Assembly (NCBI GenBank): GCA_030562195.1
Contig: CM060202.1
Location: forward strand, 3,038,001-3,102,000
DNA length: 64,000 nt
Reading direction: 5' to 3'
DNA from: Nipponacmea schrenckii
Lineage: Eukaryota > Mollusca > Gastropoda > Lottiidae
The translations under genes and the position numbers were made by a program. The notes beneath the pieces were generated by a model that did not search any database, was not told the origin of the DNA, and was given only the letters and a program-made list of their open reading frames with translations. Shown one piece after another: positions 1-13,800 of the stretch; positions within the stretch are counted from its first letter, which is position 1, and the number at the start of each line of letters is the position of its first letter.

Positions 1-1985
1 GATTCCTGTATGTGACATGAAATTTTGCTTAAAATTAAAGTAAATCCCAAATAATAGTGTTCTTATTAAAAGTTCCACCTACTTCTAAATGTCATTCAAA
101 GATAATATGTAATTTATATTGTTTAACATGGCCTATCTAAGGCCCAGATATTTAAATTTTGTGTATATTTTCTTATGAAATGAATGAAGCATCAGCTATG
201 CTTTAATTTGATTTGCGACTGTAAATTAGAAAACTTTTCATGCCATGGCCAGTGTTTTTGGTGAGTTCATGACACCAGACCTGCATAATTATATGTATCA
301 CATATTCTATTTGATGGCAGTTTGATCTTTATATTTTATATTACTGAGAATTTTTTTTTTTTTTCAAAGTTAGATCACAATCTTTTTTTATTGCAAGAAC
401 TTAACCTGTACATACTTTTTACAGTATAATTCATCATTTAGAAGGCATTATATATTTATTGTTTTTTAAAAATATACTATAAAGGTTTGACTCAACAATG
501 TTAGATATCATTAAAATACTTCAGTTTTTATTGCCTTCTGTTCAACAGTTTTAAAATAATTCTTTTAGAGTAAACTAAGAAGGCTTTATTGACGCCTCCT
601 GATTTCTCTAAAGAATTTTTGTACATTCCATGATTACTGGTAAATCTATGACTGTAACTACAGTCTTCTGTTTATGTTATATGCTGTAAGTGGGAGTATA
701 TACTGTCTAATTGATGAGTTTAAATTGACTGTCAGAGTGACAATCAGCTTATTTTAATTGTTGGCATTGTTCTTTGATGACACTGTCAGCCAATCAAATT
801 TCCCTCTCCCGTGCTGGGTTTAATTGACTCAAAAGGGTATTTAGAGAAGCATTAGTTTACTAGTTTACCACTGAAACGCTCCAGGATATTCCTACAAAGA
901 TACAAGACCAGGTTCTTTAGACCTTACTGGAATGCTTTAAGTTAAAGTAAAGGAAACAGTGAAGCATTATGTAAGAGAACCAGCAATTTTTAGACAGATA
1001 TGAGACATATTGCAATCAGAGATAGCTTAAATCATTAGGTTAGTGTGGTTTAGTGGTATCATGGCAATGATTTTCATAAAATGGCTAGAAGAGCTATTTG
1101 CATAAAATATGAATTCATAGGACTCTTTTCAGGGTTCAATTTTGGATTATCATAGAAAAAATTAAATTGTAAAGGGAACACTTTGACTCACATACAGCTA
1201 CTCTGCTCTGAACTTCAGGTGCCAAACAAAACAGTTTATATCATTACTATATAATGCTATAGAACTAAAGTGAAATCAAAGAAAGTGATAATTGTGATAT
1301 ATTTTTCTTGTATATATAATTGTAGTTTTGGACGGAATAGGTTGCACAAAAATGAAATTGTAAAAGTAAAATGTTTATAAAATATTTTGTTTTTGAATTG
1401 CTGTTATCTTTGAGATTTTGTTTACGTGGCCTTGCTGGTGTGGGGTAACCTTACTTTAAGGGAAAGGATGTGTTTACATTTACATCTTACAGTGCACTGG
1501 AACCTTATTCTATAAATGATATGCCATCTTAGGACCTGGTAACATTTTCACCAGTAATAAACAGAGAAAGAACTCCCCCACCCTCATCTATTGATGGCCA
1601 AATGAAGCTGTAGGTTCTTTTGAAACAAACATTGCAGATGTTACATTTGGATGCTTACACTATTAACAGCCAAATTAAGGTGCAGGTTCTTATGAAACAT
1701 AAAAATACTACAATATCGGCCCAAGGTTAAGATAATGTAGGCCTACATTAAATTCTGAATTGATTGTGGTCTTAGAAGTGAGACATGTAATTTAGGTTGC
1801 TTCCCTTTGACCTTAAGCTTTACCATATTAAGGTCGTCAAACATGCGAAAAACGATATTATAGACTATCCTAAATTTTTGTGAAAACATTTTATGTCAAC
1901 ATCAAACACTTTCAAATTTGAGGCAAACATTTTTACCAAATTCGAAACTATGGCATATGTAACAAATGCATATTACGATTGTGTA
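1..1985. other. Upstream non-coding DNA, no gene seen
   Basis: AT-rich sequence with short homopolymer runs. No open frame resembles a conserved protein and no coding exon with plausible splice sites was found. It could hold distal regulatory sequence or the end of a neighbouring gene's untranslated region, but nothing in it shows this. Confidence 0.5.
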
Positions 1986-1989
1986 TACC

Positions 1990-2044
1990 TAACTTCCGTT
2001 CACGTGACTTTGAATAACGTGAAAAATTTCGCCAAGATGGCGCC
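1990..2044 (+). promoter_or_regulatory. Promoter-like motif cluster upstream of the JADE gene
   Basis: Within 55 bp there is an ETS-like ACTTCCG (about 1991-1997), an E-box CACGTGAC (2001-2008) and a YY1-like AAGATGGCGCC (2034-2044). These motifs are typical of TATA-less housekeeping promoters in animals. The cluster lies 2.8 kb before the first coding exon of JADE. That exon starts with a splice acceptor, so at least one 5' non-coding exon must lie upstream. Assigning this cluster as the JADE promoter is inference. Confidence 0.35.
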
Positions 2045-2059
2045 AAATGAGTACCCTCA

Positions 2060-4863
2060 CAGAATTTTACACACTGAGCTTCTGTACGTGTGTTATATAT
2101 TGAATTTAGTGGCAATGGATTCTTAGATATGTCTAGTATTTGAAAATTTGGAAATCTAGGTTTGTAATTAATAAGAAATCCTATTTATGAGGTTATGAAT
2201 ATCTAATAAGATGACCTATTTTGGAGATTGTTAGGTCAAGTTAAACGAATTTCTTTGCATAGATTTAATCAAAGTTTAACATTTGTATCTCTCCAATGAA
2301 AGCCTTGAGGTTTCAGATCTTGTTCAATGATTGAAATCAAAACTTTAAATGAGATGCCGAAATATAAAGGCATGTTTGAACTGAGTAATATTTATTAAGT
2401 TTTATTTAATTGACCAATCATCGGCTAAGGCCTATATCTGATACTTCTATTTATAGACTAAAAAATAATATTATGATTTTGTTCGACTCTATTGAAATTC
2501 ATCACATAAATTGGCACGATTATCTTAGTTGGGTGAGAAGGGGGTGATAATGGCATGTCTAGCCTAGTCTACTGTCTTGACGGTTTGCAGTGCTACTCCC
2601 CCCAAAAAAAAACATTGAGCTGTGAATTGAATGTTCATAGTCCACTTATATTAACTCAGTTCAAAACACGATGTCCACGATGACTTTCTCTTGTAAGACT
2701 ATCGCAATTATTGAAATCAACGTAGGGCTTAAAATACACATGAAATTAATTGTACATAAGCACACAAAAAAAACGGTAGCATTTATTTTATTAAATGACT
2801 TCCCAATATCAAACAGCTGCAATTTTTCTGTTTTTTAGCGATTGTTGAATTAGTCGCCATTTCGGAATGTGTAAAATCATTCATGCAAACATTTCCCAAG
2901 AAGAGTTACTAGTAGTGGAATAACTAAATGCTTTTAGTGCATAAATCATGTTGAAGATTGAATATATCATATAAAATTATTCTAATATTCAATTTAATTA
3001 ATAAGTTTCAAGTTTTAAATCAACCATTTTTTATAATAACTAATTTTTCGTGCCAGGGTGTGGATTATGGTTGGCGTTACTTTTAAATCTTAATATTTTT
3101 CCCATCTTTATACGCCCACACTCAACAAGGCAAAATTCTTGACCGATTTTGAAGAGATTTACTGAAATAGTTTAATATCATCCAAGGATGAACCCTATTA
3201 GATAAATCAAAAAATATTAATTATCACTTATTGCTTGTAAACACTCAAGAATTCTTTACTGATTTTTACAAAACTTTCTGAAATTGTTAATTATCGCCCA
3301 AGGATGAACCCGAAAGAAATATCACAAAATGAATTATTGCCATTGTTCTTTAAAATGATTTCGATTTTTGGCCTGTATATACTCTGCTAGGACACATTTC
3401 CCACAGATTTTGATGATACTTGTTGAAATTGTTTATTATCAGCTAGCAGAGTTTCAAATTAAGAAAAACCATGTAAGGAGCCCATTGGGCCCCTAACATA
3501 CAATTTCTTGGGCCCCAGTTAATTTTTTATGGGCCTAGAAATGAAATAGCCATGTTATATTTAAATAAGAATTTCTGAAAAATTTAGATTAATCCCCCGA
3601 TTAAGATAATATTTGATTCTTTTTCAACTGTTAATTTGTTTTTATAACTACATCCGGTACACTCTACTTTCGCTTTTTATGATTAATTTTACGGAGAGCC
3701 TAAATTTGACCAAAAACGAATTTTGAAGTCTTCACGATATTTAATGTATAATCAATTCTATTAGATTATAAATAACATAGGCATTGTGTCAGAATTTCTT
3801 TTGTATATTGGTAGATTTTCATGCATATTATCTCAAACTTTTCATATCAAAATTGTTATATGTCAAAATGGAAACGGAAAATTCAGTTAAGAAAATCTAC
3901 TGATTTACACATACATGAACGAAATAACAAAGTCAACAGACTGGACAATGGTGTCAATACAGCTAGCACAAAATTTCTATTATAAAGCGCAAGTAGTCAA
4001 AAAAAAAAAGGTCGCCACCTGGGCAACCATTCCCAGGATTTTAGTTGCCCAGTGGAACTTTTTGGTCACCAATTGCGATTGGGCGAGTGTTAATTTTAAC
4101 CCTTGCCCAGGGGTGAACCCTATTGGTGCTGTCAGTGGGCTTATATTAATTATATATGAATTAAAGCTAAGTTAATCAAATGTAACATTAGTTTAAGTAT
4201 TGTTTACATTTTATGTCGATCAAATAGTATACATGCTTATAATTAATGCAAAAGTTTGATTCTAACCAAAAAGGGAAATTTGCTGTAAAACCAATTTGAA
4301 AAAAGGTGAAGTATCAACTGAATGACATTTGGCAGAATATTGCAATGAGTATCACAATACAGGAGGGATATAGGCTAGCGCAATTTTCCAGCATGTGATC
4401 AACATTATATCAACCCAAAGACAATCTAATGCTCTCAATACTATTTATAGATAATATTTTAATTCATAAATTGATAAAATTTAATTAAGGGCTCCCTATT
4501 CAAGTACTCTTTTAGTAAGGGTTGTACTGCATGTTGCACCTAATCAAATCAAATCAAATCGCTCCAAAAATTGTTTTTAGATCAAATTGATTGAATCTGT
4601 GTCTGCACTGCATGTAAATTTTATTGATTAGGCTATAAATTCTGAAAATAGATCAATAAGGCAACTGGGAGTTAAGACCACCAAAAACAATTCAGAAGAC
4701 TTTTGATGGATCTTAATCTTAGGACAGATCAAAGATGATATTTTAAATGTTAAACAGGCATATTAAAGGTGCATTGTATTTAAAACAAGTGAATCCAAAA
4801 TATTTACAAATCATTTTGAATATAATAAAGCGCTTAACGTAAAATCAATTTGTGGTCTTTCAG
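2060..4863. other. Non-coding DNA between the promoter-like cluster and JADE coding exon 1
   Basis: Probably the first intron of JADE. From about 3100 to 3450 it carries a diverged dispersed repeat recognised by 'CTTGACCGATTTTGA' and 'CAAGGATGAACCC' phrases. These recur near 10.7 kb and, inverted, near 21.8 kb. The 86-codon open frame around 3915-4175 has no recognisable domain and is not called. Confidence 0.5.
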
Positions 4864-4883
4864 ATATTTGTGATTTTCCATCA

Positions 4884-7800
4884 ATGGCTAACAAAGGTAG
4901 TAAGAAAAGGAGATTAAGTATAACAGATGATGATGAAGATGATCCACATATTTCATCAAAAAAGAGTAAGTTTAATTCAAATCTAAATACATAACTATAA
5001 TCCTGTAATTTACTTGGGATCAAAAGCTTTAACAGGGAGGGGGAAGAATGGGGTTGATTTTCCAAGATGTGGAATTCATGGCATCTAATCTTGCCAAGAT
5101 CTAAAATCATTTATTTCAGCAAAACTAGAACTTTTTAACTAGAAATTGTATCCTTAGAGATTTTTTTTTTAAGCTCCAGTTAGTAAACATGGACCAAATG
5201 GATTACGTAGTCCATCATTTAGTTTTACACCACATAATAAACCAGCTGAGGTAAGTACTTTTTATATGTGTACAGTTGATCTGAATTACTTGAAATATTC
5301 ATACAAATATAATGTGTTACTATCCATAATTCCAGTTATGTTCTGGATCTAATTCTGGCTTGAGGAAATGTTCTGATTATTTTTTTTTTACTCACTTTGC
5401 ATGATGTAGTTTACTGTACAGTTAGACCTGTACAATTCTCTGAATACTTACCAATTGGATACTGCAGGACACAACATATCATTTCAGTTATGTTAAAACT
5501 ATATAGTGTTATATTGAAAAAACTTTATCTTTTGTAGTTATACAGGAAAGATTTGATAAGTGCCATGAAATTAGCTGATTCTGAACAGTTACAGAATGAA
5601 GATTATTTATTAATAGCTGATTCATGGAGACAAGATTGGGAAAGAGGTGTACAGGTGCCTGTTAATGATTTAGCTATCATTAATGAACCCAAAGTAAAGT
5701 AAGTATCTGAGTAAATTATTCCAGTAGACATTGTAAATAATGCTACATTATCATTCCATAAAAACATGTTTTAATAACAATATCTAAGCAACCAAGTTCC
5801 TTTTGTTTTTCATGGGTAACGATAGTGTCTTTGGATTCAATCAAATTCAATTAAAATCTTTTTGAGCCTAGATTAGTCAAGATTAAATTGTATAACATAT
5901 TTGTAATTATATTGAACGTTGTATTCTTTTATTACTCCAGAAATTGTGCCTGACACTTTGTCACAAATCAATTTGTGGTGGACATTTGAAACTTTGTACC
6001 TGACAGAACAAATCATATTTAAAAACCGGCTGTGCAGATTAGCTGTTAGCAACTTGCTCAAGATATTTTATTCATCTAAATAATGATTTTTTATCGCCTC
6101 TCTAAGGACAATAAAACCGTGAAACAAGAGATATAAAACTAGTTGGAAAAAGTCTATAGGGAAAAGAGTCATCTGAGACTGAATACTTAAAATCTGATTG
6201 TACAGAAAAAAGATGTCTATTTAAATCGGCCAATAAATATTTCATTATTTTTCTACTTTCTGTTTTGAGAAGAGTGTGCTGTTCGAAACATTTTATCATA
6301 AATTTCATACCAATACAGTTTCTGAAATCTCCCATACAATGTTCCAGAAACTTATTTCAAGCCATGATTATGTCTACCATGGCAGTTGGCTGGAACTTGC
6401 TATGTAACTACTATACCATTTGTCTTAACTTTTCATCTTGCCAAGGAAGATCTTTGGTCAAAAATTCTTATTTTCTTAGGATTGGTCAGACATTTGTATT
6501 AACATTCTGATACTTTGCCTGTTTACATCTTCATACTTAAAAAAAAGTCTTGTTCTTTTATTATTTTTACTTGAATGAATTAGTATGTATACTTTATTCA
6601 ATATGTTTTCAATTTTCAGAGAAATAAGGGAGAAAAGTAAAACAGGTGACTTTAAAATGTAAGGAAATTGTAGCTTTTCTTTCTTTTCTCTGTTGTTTAT
6701 TGGAGTTTATCTTTGATAATATAGAATGCTGTCTATATATATTAAAATTAATTTCAGTCAGCTCCATAACATAAATATCTATACATCTATTTTATTCTCT
6801 TTTTATTAGACCAAGAAAATTGTTACATGCTGCCCAAGATGAAACATATAAACAAGGTTTTCATGAATTAACTGGTATGAATCAGCTATCTGAACAGGTT
6901 GTACGTTATGATTTAGATGATCTAGATGTTTGCTGGTTAGAAACTATTAATATGGAACGTGAAGAAATGAGTAAGTCTGTGTTTGATGACTTCAATAAGA
7001 AAAGTTATTTAATGTAAAATTTGTTGTCAATTCTTGATTGAATTTTACTAAAAGATAAAGGTAAACTATAAAACAGCTTTTTGAAATATATGTGGCTTTG
7101 TTATTTAAGTAATATTTATGCTATTGAAAGATTAAGGCCACAAAAAAAAGTGTCTTGGTTCTCTGGCACCGCCGCACCGGCAAAAACCTCCCGCTTCAAA
7201 CCTTTTTATTTTTAAAAAAAAAATAAAAATACGTCGCCCGCCCGCACCATCTGTGCAATCAATAAAAAACTGCTTATACTGGGACACATCTTGCCATTTC
7301 GGTGGGGCAGGCCTCGAATTTTGACGCGAACAAAACGATCGTTCGCGTGTCGGTTACGTAAAGTGTAAATGGCCAGAACGAAAAATCGGTTACGTGAACT
7401 TTTGCCGTATAACGATAACAGTAAAACCGTCTCAAATCAGTTTTCAATCGGTAAAACTCATCGTGAAGGTGGCAGGATGTTAAACTATTTCATTTTCAAT
7501 ACGCTACTAATAAAAGTTCCACATTGATTTATGGCAGTAGTATTGTCTAACACGGGATCATCGCGTGAACCAATCTTAGGAAGAAAAATTTATTATCCTC
7601 ATTCCTCATTGATCGTTTTATATAGATTTAATTGATTTTATTGTTTCAATGGCGTTTTGGTTTTGCTCTCACTTATTAAATTCAACAAACAATAGCTACT
7701 AAATAAATGTTACCAAACAAAATATTCTTAATAAAAAAAAAAGTTACATATCAGCTAGTTGTGATTTTCCGGCATAACTTAACATTTATTAACTATTATT

Positions 7801-10800
7801 AGCCTAGAGTCGATCTTGTACTGTTGCCAGGGAATCGGCTAGTTCAGTCACCTGTTAGAAAATGGCACAGCCAAATCGTAAACCAGAAAGCGTCACTGTT
7901 AAGACTTTCAATAAATTGTCATTCAATAAAGATTTTTAAATTGTTGAAATCGGCGATGATGGAAATATTGAAAGACTGGAATGTAAAGTTTGTTCAACAC
8001 ACCTCTCAGATATCAGAAAGGAAGCCAACAGACGTGGGATCAAGGGGGCAGTCATGTCTGGAATACAGAATTATGCCGATACCACTAAACGACGTAACCG
8101 ATTCACGTAACCGATCAGTTTCGCGAACGTTTGAGTCCGAACCGAACTATCGGTTACGTGATGAAAATTACCGTCAAGTTTACGCTGGGGAAGCAAATTT
8201 CGAGGCCTGGTGGGGTATGATAGTATGAGAAGCTATATTTTTTTATTTCTCGTCTTTATTTTTTGTCTTCTTTTACGAACTTCATATTTCCGGCAATACG
8301 CCATCTTTGTGTATTTCCGGTGACTGCTTTACACTACTAGCCTCAATTGTCCAGGTTGTTGCTACTCTCTAACGGGGATTTACGCGATTTGGGAAAGAAT
8401 CGTAATTGAGTCGGAGTAATTTCCAGATGTATGTTAGTTTGATTTAAACAGAAATTAGTTTGAGTGCCGATTTCATCATGACTAAATATTTAGTTGAACG
8501 ATCTGGCCCATTGTGAAGCATTTTGTACGACTTGACGAGGTGGTGTGGTTATCTCCCTTATTATAAGGGTTCAAGGTCATTTGCCACAAATGTGAAAAAA
8601 ATTCTAGACGATTTGAGATGATTTGAAATTTCTGAATAATTCATGACAACGTTGACAGAAAAGGGGGTTGACCCTGGACAATTGTTCAAGCGGAAAAAAC
8701 TTTAATAAAAGTTAATGTATTATTGAAAGAAACTACCGGAATCCGTTTGAAAGCTAGCTGAGCCCGGCGTCGTGCCCAAGATGTGGAAGACGGTGACCCG
8801 ATTAATATGGTTACGAAGTGGAGATGTTTACTGGCGAGACAAAGACTACCATTCATCCATTTTAAGACTTAGTTTTATATTAAAAGAAAAGAAAAGCCCG
8901 CCCGCTTTCAATAATGTCTAAATACTATGTATTTTATTTTGATTAAGGGGAGGTAATTTGGAGAAATAAAAAAAAAAATCAAATGGCCCACCTGCATCAT
9001 TTTCTCCCCAGGTAATTGCCCGAGAACCAAGATATTTTCTTTTCATGGCCTAATAATGTTATTTTTTTTTTAGGTCTATCTCTGATACATGAATGGATTA
9101 TGGAACGAATATTTGAAGAACTTGAAACACAGGTAAAAAATATGTTTTGATTACTTAACTAGCAACTAGAAATATAGTCTCCGTGTTGCTATAGATGTTT
9201 GTTCTTCTACAATTAAGCACTTTTTTCTCAATGAACGTAAATGTATGCATGAATCTTATTAAAAATCATCATGGAAAAGAACACATGTGCTTGTGTGTAT
9301 GTGTATTTCTTTTGAAGTCAAGGACATGGTCCTGTCACAACTGTCAGTCCATAGGGCAAACAATGAATGATGTGGAATAAAACCCCAAAATACACAAATA
9401 TTACATTGTACAATTTGTTTAAAAATACATGTGTGGACAGATCTATGTTCCTGAAATCAAGTACATGATGGCAAAAGAAATACTTATATACACAAGCACA
9501 TATGTGTGAGTTGAACAGACATCAAAATACCTATACAGTTGAACCCGGATATAACCATTTGGCTTTTAACGAAAATCTGCCTATAGCCGCAACTTCCGAA
9601 ATCCCTGACCTTCACTAACGTTAAATTCCTTGACAAAAACGTGGTTATAAAGAAATGGCTATAGCGAAAATTCGCTTATAACATAATGGCATACAGACAC
9701 AGTCTTCTCCAATGATGTCATCCCGTCTATTTAATATTCTCGGAACACTGGATTGCATGAACGTTAAACCAATATGGCTAGGTGCCGTTCCCACTTTTAT
9801 TTCAACCTATGTATTTGTATTTGCACATTGTTCCTTGCGTGGTCTTGATTTTGAAGATTTTGTCTTTACTTTAGGATAATGATTTGTGTCTTTGAAGTGC
9901 AAAAGGAATCTAGTAAGGCCTTACAAAGTGTTAGGAGCCTACAGTTTATTTGATCACTATGAAGCTTGATTCTTGTGTTATCTGCCATAAGGTTCACGCA
10001 GGAGTGAACTCCATGGCGCCATTCACATGGTATCTTCAGTGCCAGAACTGTCACAGGCCGGCAACGAGTTTCACATTGTTTGTTCATTTAATTATCGGTT
10101 TTATGAATAATAAAACAGTACAGATTTTTTCAAGAACATATTTGTTACACCTCAATTTACATGTAATTGGATATAACAGTTCAGATATAACGAACAGATC
10201 AGTCGGTCGTACGAAAATCATTATATCTGGGTTCGATTGTACATTCATGAAGAAAAAAGCAAAAAGGTCAGGACAAGTGCTTCGAAGGAGCATTATGATT
10301 TTTTGTCCCTTTACTTATATTAAGGTTTTTATGGGGCACCAATAGTCAGTGTAATTATTAGTATTATGATAATAGTATATTTTATTTCCAGTGCCATAAA
10401 GGTATGAATGATATGATAAAATCAGAAGAAGGTTTTGGAATAGAATATGATGAAGATGTAGTGTGTGATGTGTGTCGTTCTGTAAGTATTACTATTTTGT
10501 ATCTAGTATCTGATTTTAAGTTGAACACCCAGTTTTACCAGAATAACAATTGTTAAATGATTCTGACAAAAAACAGAAAATATTTTTAACTGATAATTCC
10601 ATTGTTGAGTAAGACTATATTATTCTTATTCGGAACAATGGACAACTATCTACCTTTGATACGCTGAAAATTTTCGTCCGTCCACAATTGCTTGTAAACA
10701 CTCTAGAAGGCTCAATTCTTGACCGATTTTGACATAACTTTGTATGAGTGTTCATAATCACCAAAGGATGTCCGAAATGGAAAAGTATTAAGTATCAGTT

Positions 10801-13800
10801 ATTGGCATTATTCTTAAAATGCTCTGAACACCCTACAATGAGCAATTCTTGACAAATTTGGATGACATTTGGAGTATGATGAACCATATTGAAAATCAGC
10901 AAATTTAAAATATTAAGTATGAGTTATTGCCTTTGTTCTTGAAAACATGTTTAAGTGTAGCTTGTAAACAATCTATAAATAACAATTTTGATGGATTTTT
11001 ATTTAAACTTGGTTTGAGAGTGTGTCATAACTCAAGGATGAACCCTGTTAAAAATCAGCAAATTTAAGATATTTCCTTTGTTCTTGAAAACACATTCAAG
11101 TTTGATGGATCTTGGCTTCAGTATTTTTTTATCACCACAGAATAAACCCTAGAAATATATTTGATATGATTTATTGCCCTTGTTCTTGAAAACACTTCAA
11201 TTTTTTACCTCGTAAGCACTCTACAAAATAAGCGGTATCGCATCGCAGTTTGCGATGCAATTTTCGGCAAATTGCGATGTATTTTCTACCAGTGGAGCAG
11301 TTTTTTAGCGATGCATTAAAATTTCACCAAATCATGCTTACATCAGAAGATCTATAATTTACAGAAATAAATCACTATTTTTATGAAGATCATGTGATCA
11401 TGAATCGTTATTCTGTAATAAACTCTTTTAAGATATTTTCTTAAAAATACCATGGCCTTTTTTGTAATTTTTTATTCGTATACTACGCGTGTGTGCCTCC
11501 CGCATGTCCTTGTCTTTTGTTACTATAAATAGACCAAGGTCACCTGAGCAATATGATTCCGTCTTATGGAATCAGATTCGCAATCTCCCCAATTTGCAAT
11601 GGACAGTCCCCAAAGATTAGTAAATAATATAAATTTAATAGTATTGTAGATCAGGTTCTGATATTTAGGACAACTGACAACTGATTGAAATAGGAAAAAA
11701 ATAGGCTACGGTATATTGGTAAAGGGGTGGTTGGTAGTTGGTGATCATTTCTGTTCTATTTTAATTTTTATCGTAATTACAGGCGCAATTTTTGTTCTTT
11801 TTGTATTTTCCGTGTTATTGAGCAGAGTAGTACTTTGAAATAATCGAAGCTGCAAATAATTAAAGCTAAATTAGTGGACTTTATTTTCAAACAGATAACT
11901 CTCTCCCTAATATGCAAAAATGACGGAACCGACAATTTAGTTGACCTTGGCTTAAGCCACACCCCTATTTCATTGAATGTATTGGAACTCATTATACGTT
12001 AACCATTGTTAAATTGTTGGAATGAAAAGAAGATAAAATATTATTCATGAAGTGTTGCAATATATCGTAGCAACACTTATAGGAACTATTAATTTCATAA
12101 AAAATAGTGACTTAGCTTAATTAATGTGTGAAAATTATGTCTGGAGTTCGGCTAAATACTGCAGAAAAATGGCAAGAAAAAAATGTGTGTTGGTTGGACT
12201 TTATGGCTTATCATGGAAAAAATTTTAACAAATAATTATAGGTTTTTTTGTAAGCTATCACCCGGTTGTATGACTGCTATACAAAATACAGAAAAAGGGC
12301 GATAATTGCTCCTCAAAATTTGAAATTGCTACACAAAATTCTCTCAAAATGATCAGTTTCTTCGTTTTATAATTTTGCTAATAACTAGTTCACTAAATGT
12401 GTGACCTAAGAGATGATTATTTAATATGTTAATAATGAATATTACAGCCTGATAGTGAAGATGGCAATGAAATGGTATTTTGTGATAACTGTGATATTTG
12501 TGTACATCAGGTTTGTATATTTACTTACTGACTATATACTTGATGTATGATACATTCAATCGGTCATGACAGGTATATATATGGCCAAAATACCAGTCCT
12601 GCTTGTGATAATACTAAGGTTGACAAATAGACTGGTCGATATTATAAATCCTGTCGCCAACATAATAATCTGTTGTTAGTGCGTATAAGATTTTACTCAA
12701 AAAGACTTTGACAAAAATCAGCTACTAAAACTGATTATGTGCACCAATAAAGGACAAATAAATATGACACTATGCAAGAAACACTTATCTCTGTTTTGGC
12801 TTTGTGTAAATAGGTTCAATTTTAATACATCAAATTACATGTAGGCCTACTATCTTAACCTTTCATTTTTTATTACTAAAGGCTTGCTATGGAATACAGA
12901 CTATACCTGAAGGAAGTTACCTTTGTCGAGCCTGTGCACTTGGTGTTAAACCTACTTGTCTATTATGTCCCAATGTTAAAGGTGCCATGAAAAGTACCAG
13001 GTCAGTGTATTTATTAATTATTCCTGATCCATTCTATCATATTGTATACTTAACTTGATTCAAAATAAACAAGTGGTTTGAAATGATCTTTATTAGACAA
13101 GGGAACAATTTAGAAAAAATGTTCAAACTATTAAGAAATAATAAAAAAAAAAAATGTCTGATTGTAGAAGTGGAACTAAATGGGCACATGTTAGTTGTTC
13201 AATATGGATACCTGAAGTTAGTATTGGCTGTGTTGAGAAGATGGAGCCTATTACTAAAATATCACTTATACCAGTAAGTTAGAATTTTATTCCAATATGT
13301 GTGTGTTTTTCATACTTTTTAGATGTTAAGAATAATTACTTTATTATCATTTCTGACAGATGCCAAAGGGTGGCTGTGTCTTTTAATAAATAAACTTAAA
13401 TGATAATTTTAGGCCAGTAGATGGACATTAGTATGTTGTTTATGTAAAGAAAGATATGGAGCATGTATACAGTGTTCAGTTAAAACATGTAAAACAGCCT
13501 TTCATGTGACATGTGGTTTTAATAACGGTATGGATATGAAGACTATATTAGATCCAGCAGAAAAAGATGGTGTTAAATTGAGGGTAAATTATTCTAATAA
13601 GTATACAGATAGATATGTGTATCAATATTTTAAAACTTTAAATTAATGGATAAGATTTTGTTTTGAAGACAAAAATGAAATAACAAAATAAGTTTTTATC
13701 GAATCTTTTGATTTTTCTTGGTAGAAAATAAAGTTTGATATGATATACCTTTATTCACTATGTTTTAGGCATATTGTCCGAAACATACTAAAAATGGTGG

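Larger units (their letters stand above)
7135..9051. mobile_element. Outer terminal-inverted-repeat element in a JADE intron
   Basis: The left end (7135-7167) begins AGGCCA and contains CTTGGTTCTC. The right end (9019-9051) is its imperfect inverted copy, with GAGAACCAAG and a terminal TGGCCT. The arms are about 33 bp. The interior has CCCGCCCGC tracts near both ends and hosts a second, nested element at 7308-8209. No clean target-site duplication is visible, so the superfamily is uncertain. It sits entirely between coding exons 5 and 6. Confidence 0.65.

Noticed and set aside
1040..1140. tRNA/SINE-like boxes (GTTTAGTGGTATCATGG and GGGTTCAATTTTGG)
   Set aside because: The A- and B-box-like phrases are too far apart and no cloverleaf forms.
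3915..4175. 86-codon open frame upstream of JADE
   Set aside because: No domain, poly-Lys from an A run, and no exon-like boundaries.
13083..13277. Unspliced ORF overlapping JADE exon 10
   Set aside because: It reads a different frame from the conserved ePHD sequence. The spliced frame gives the protein-family match.
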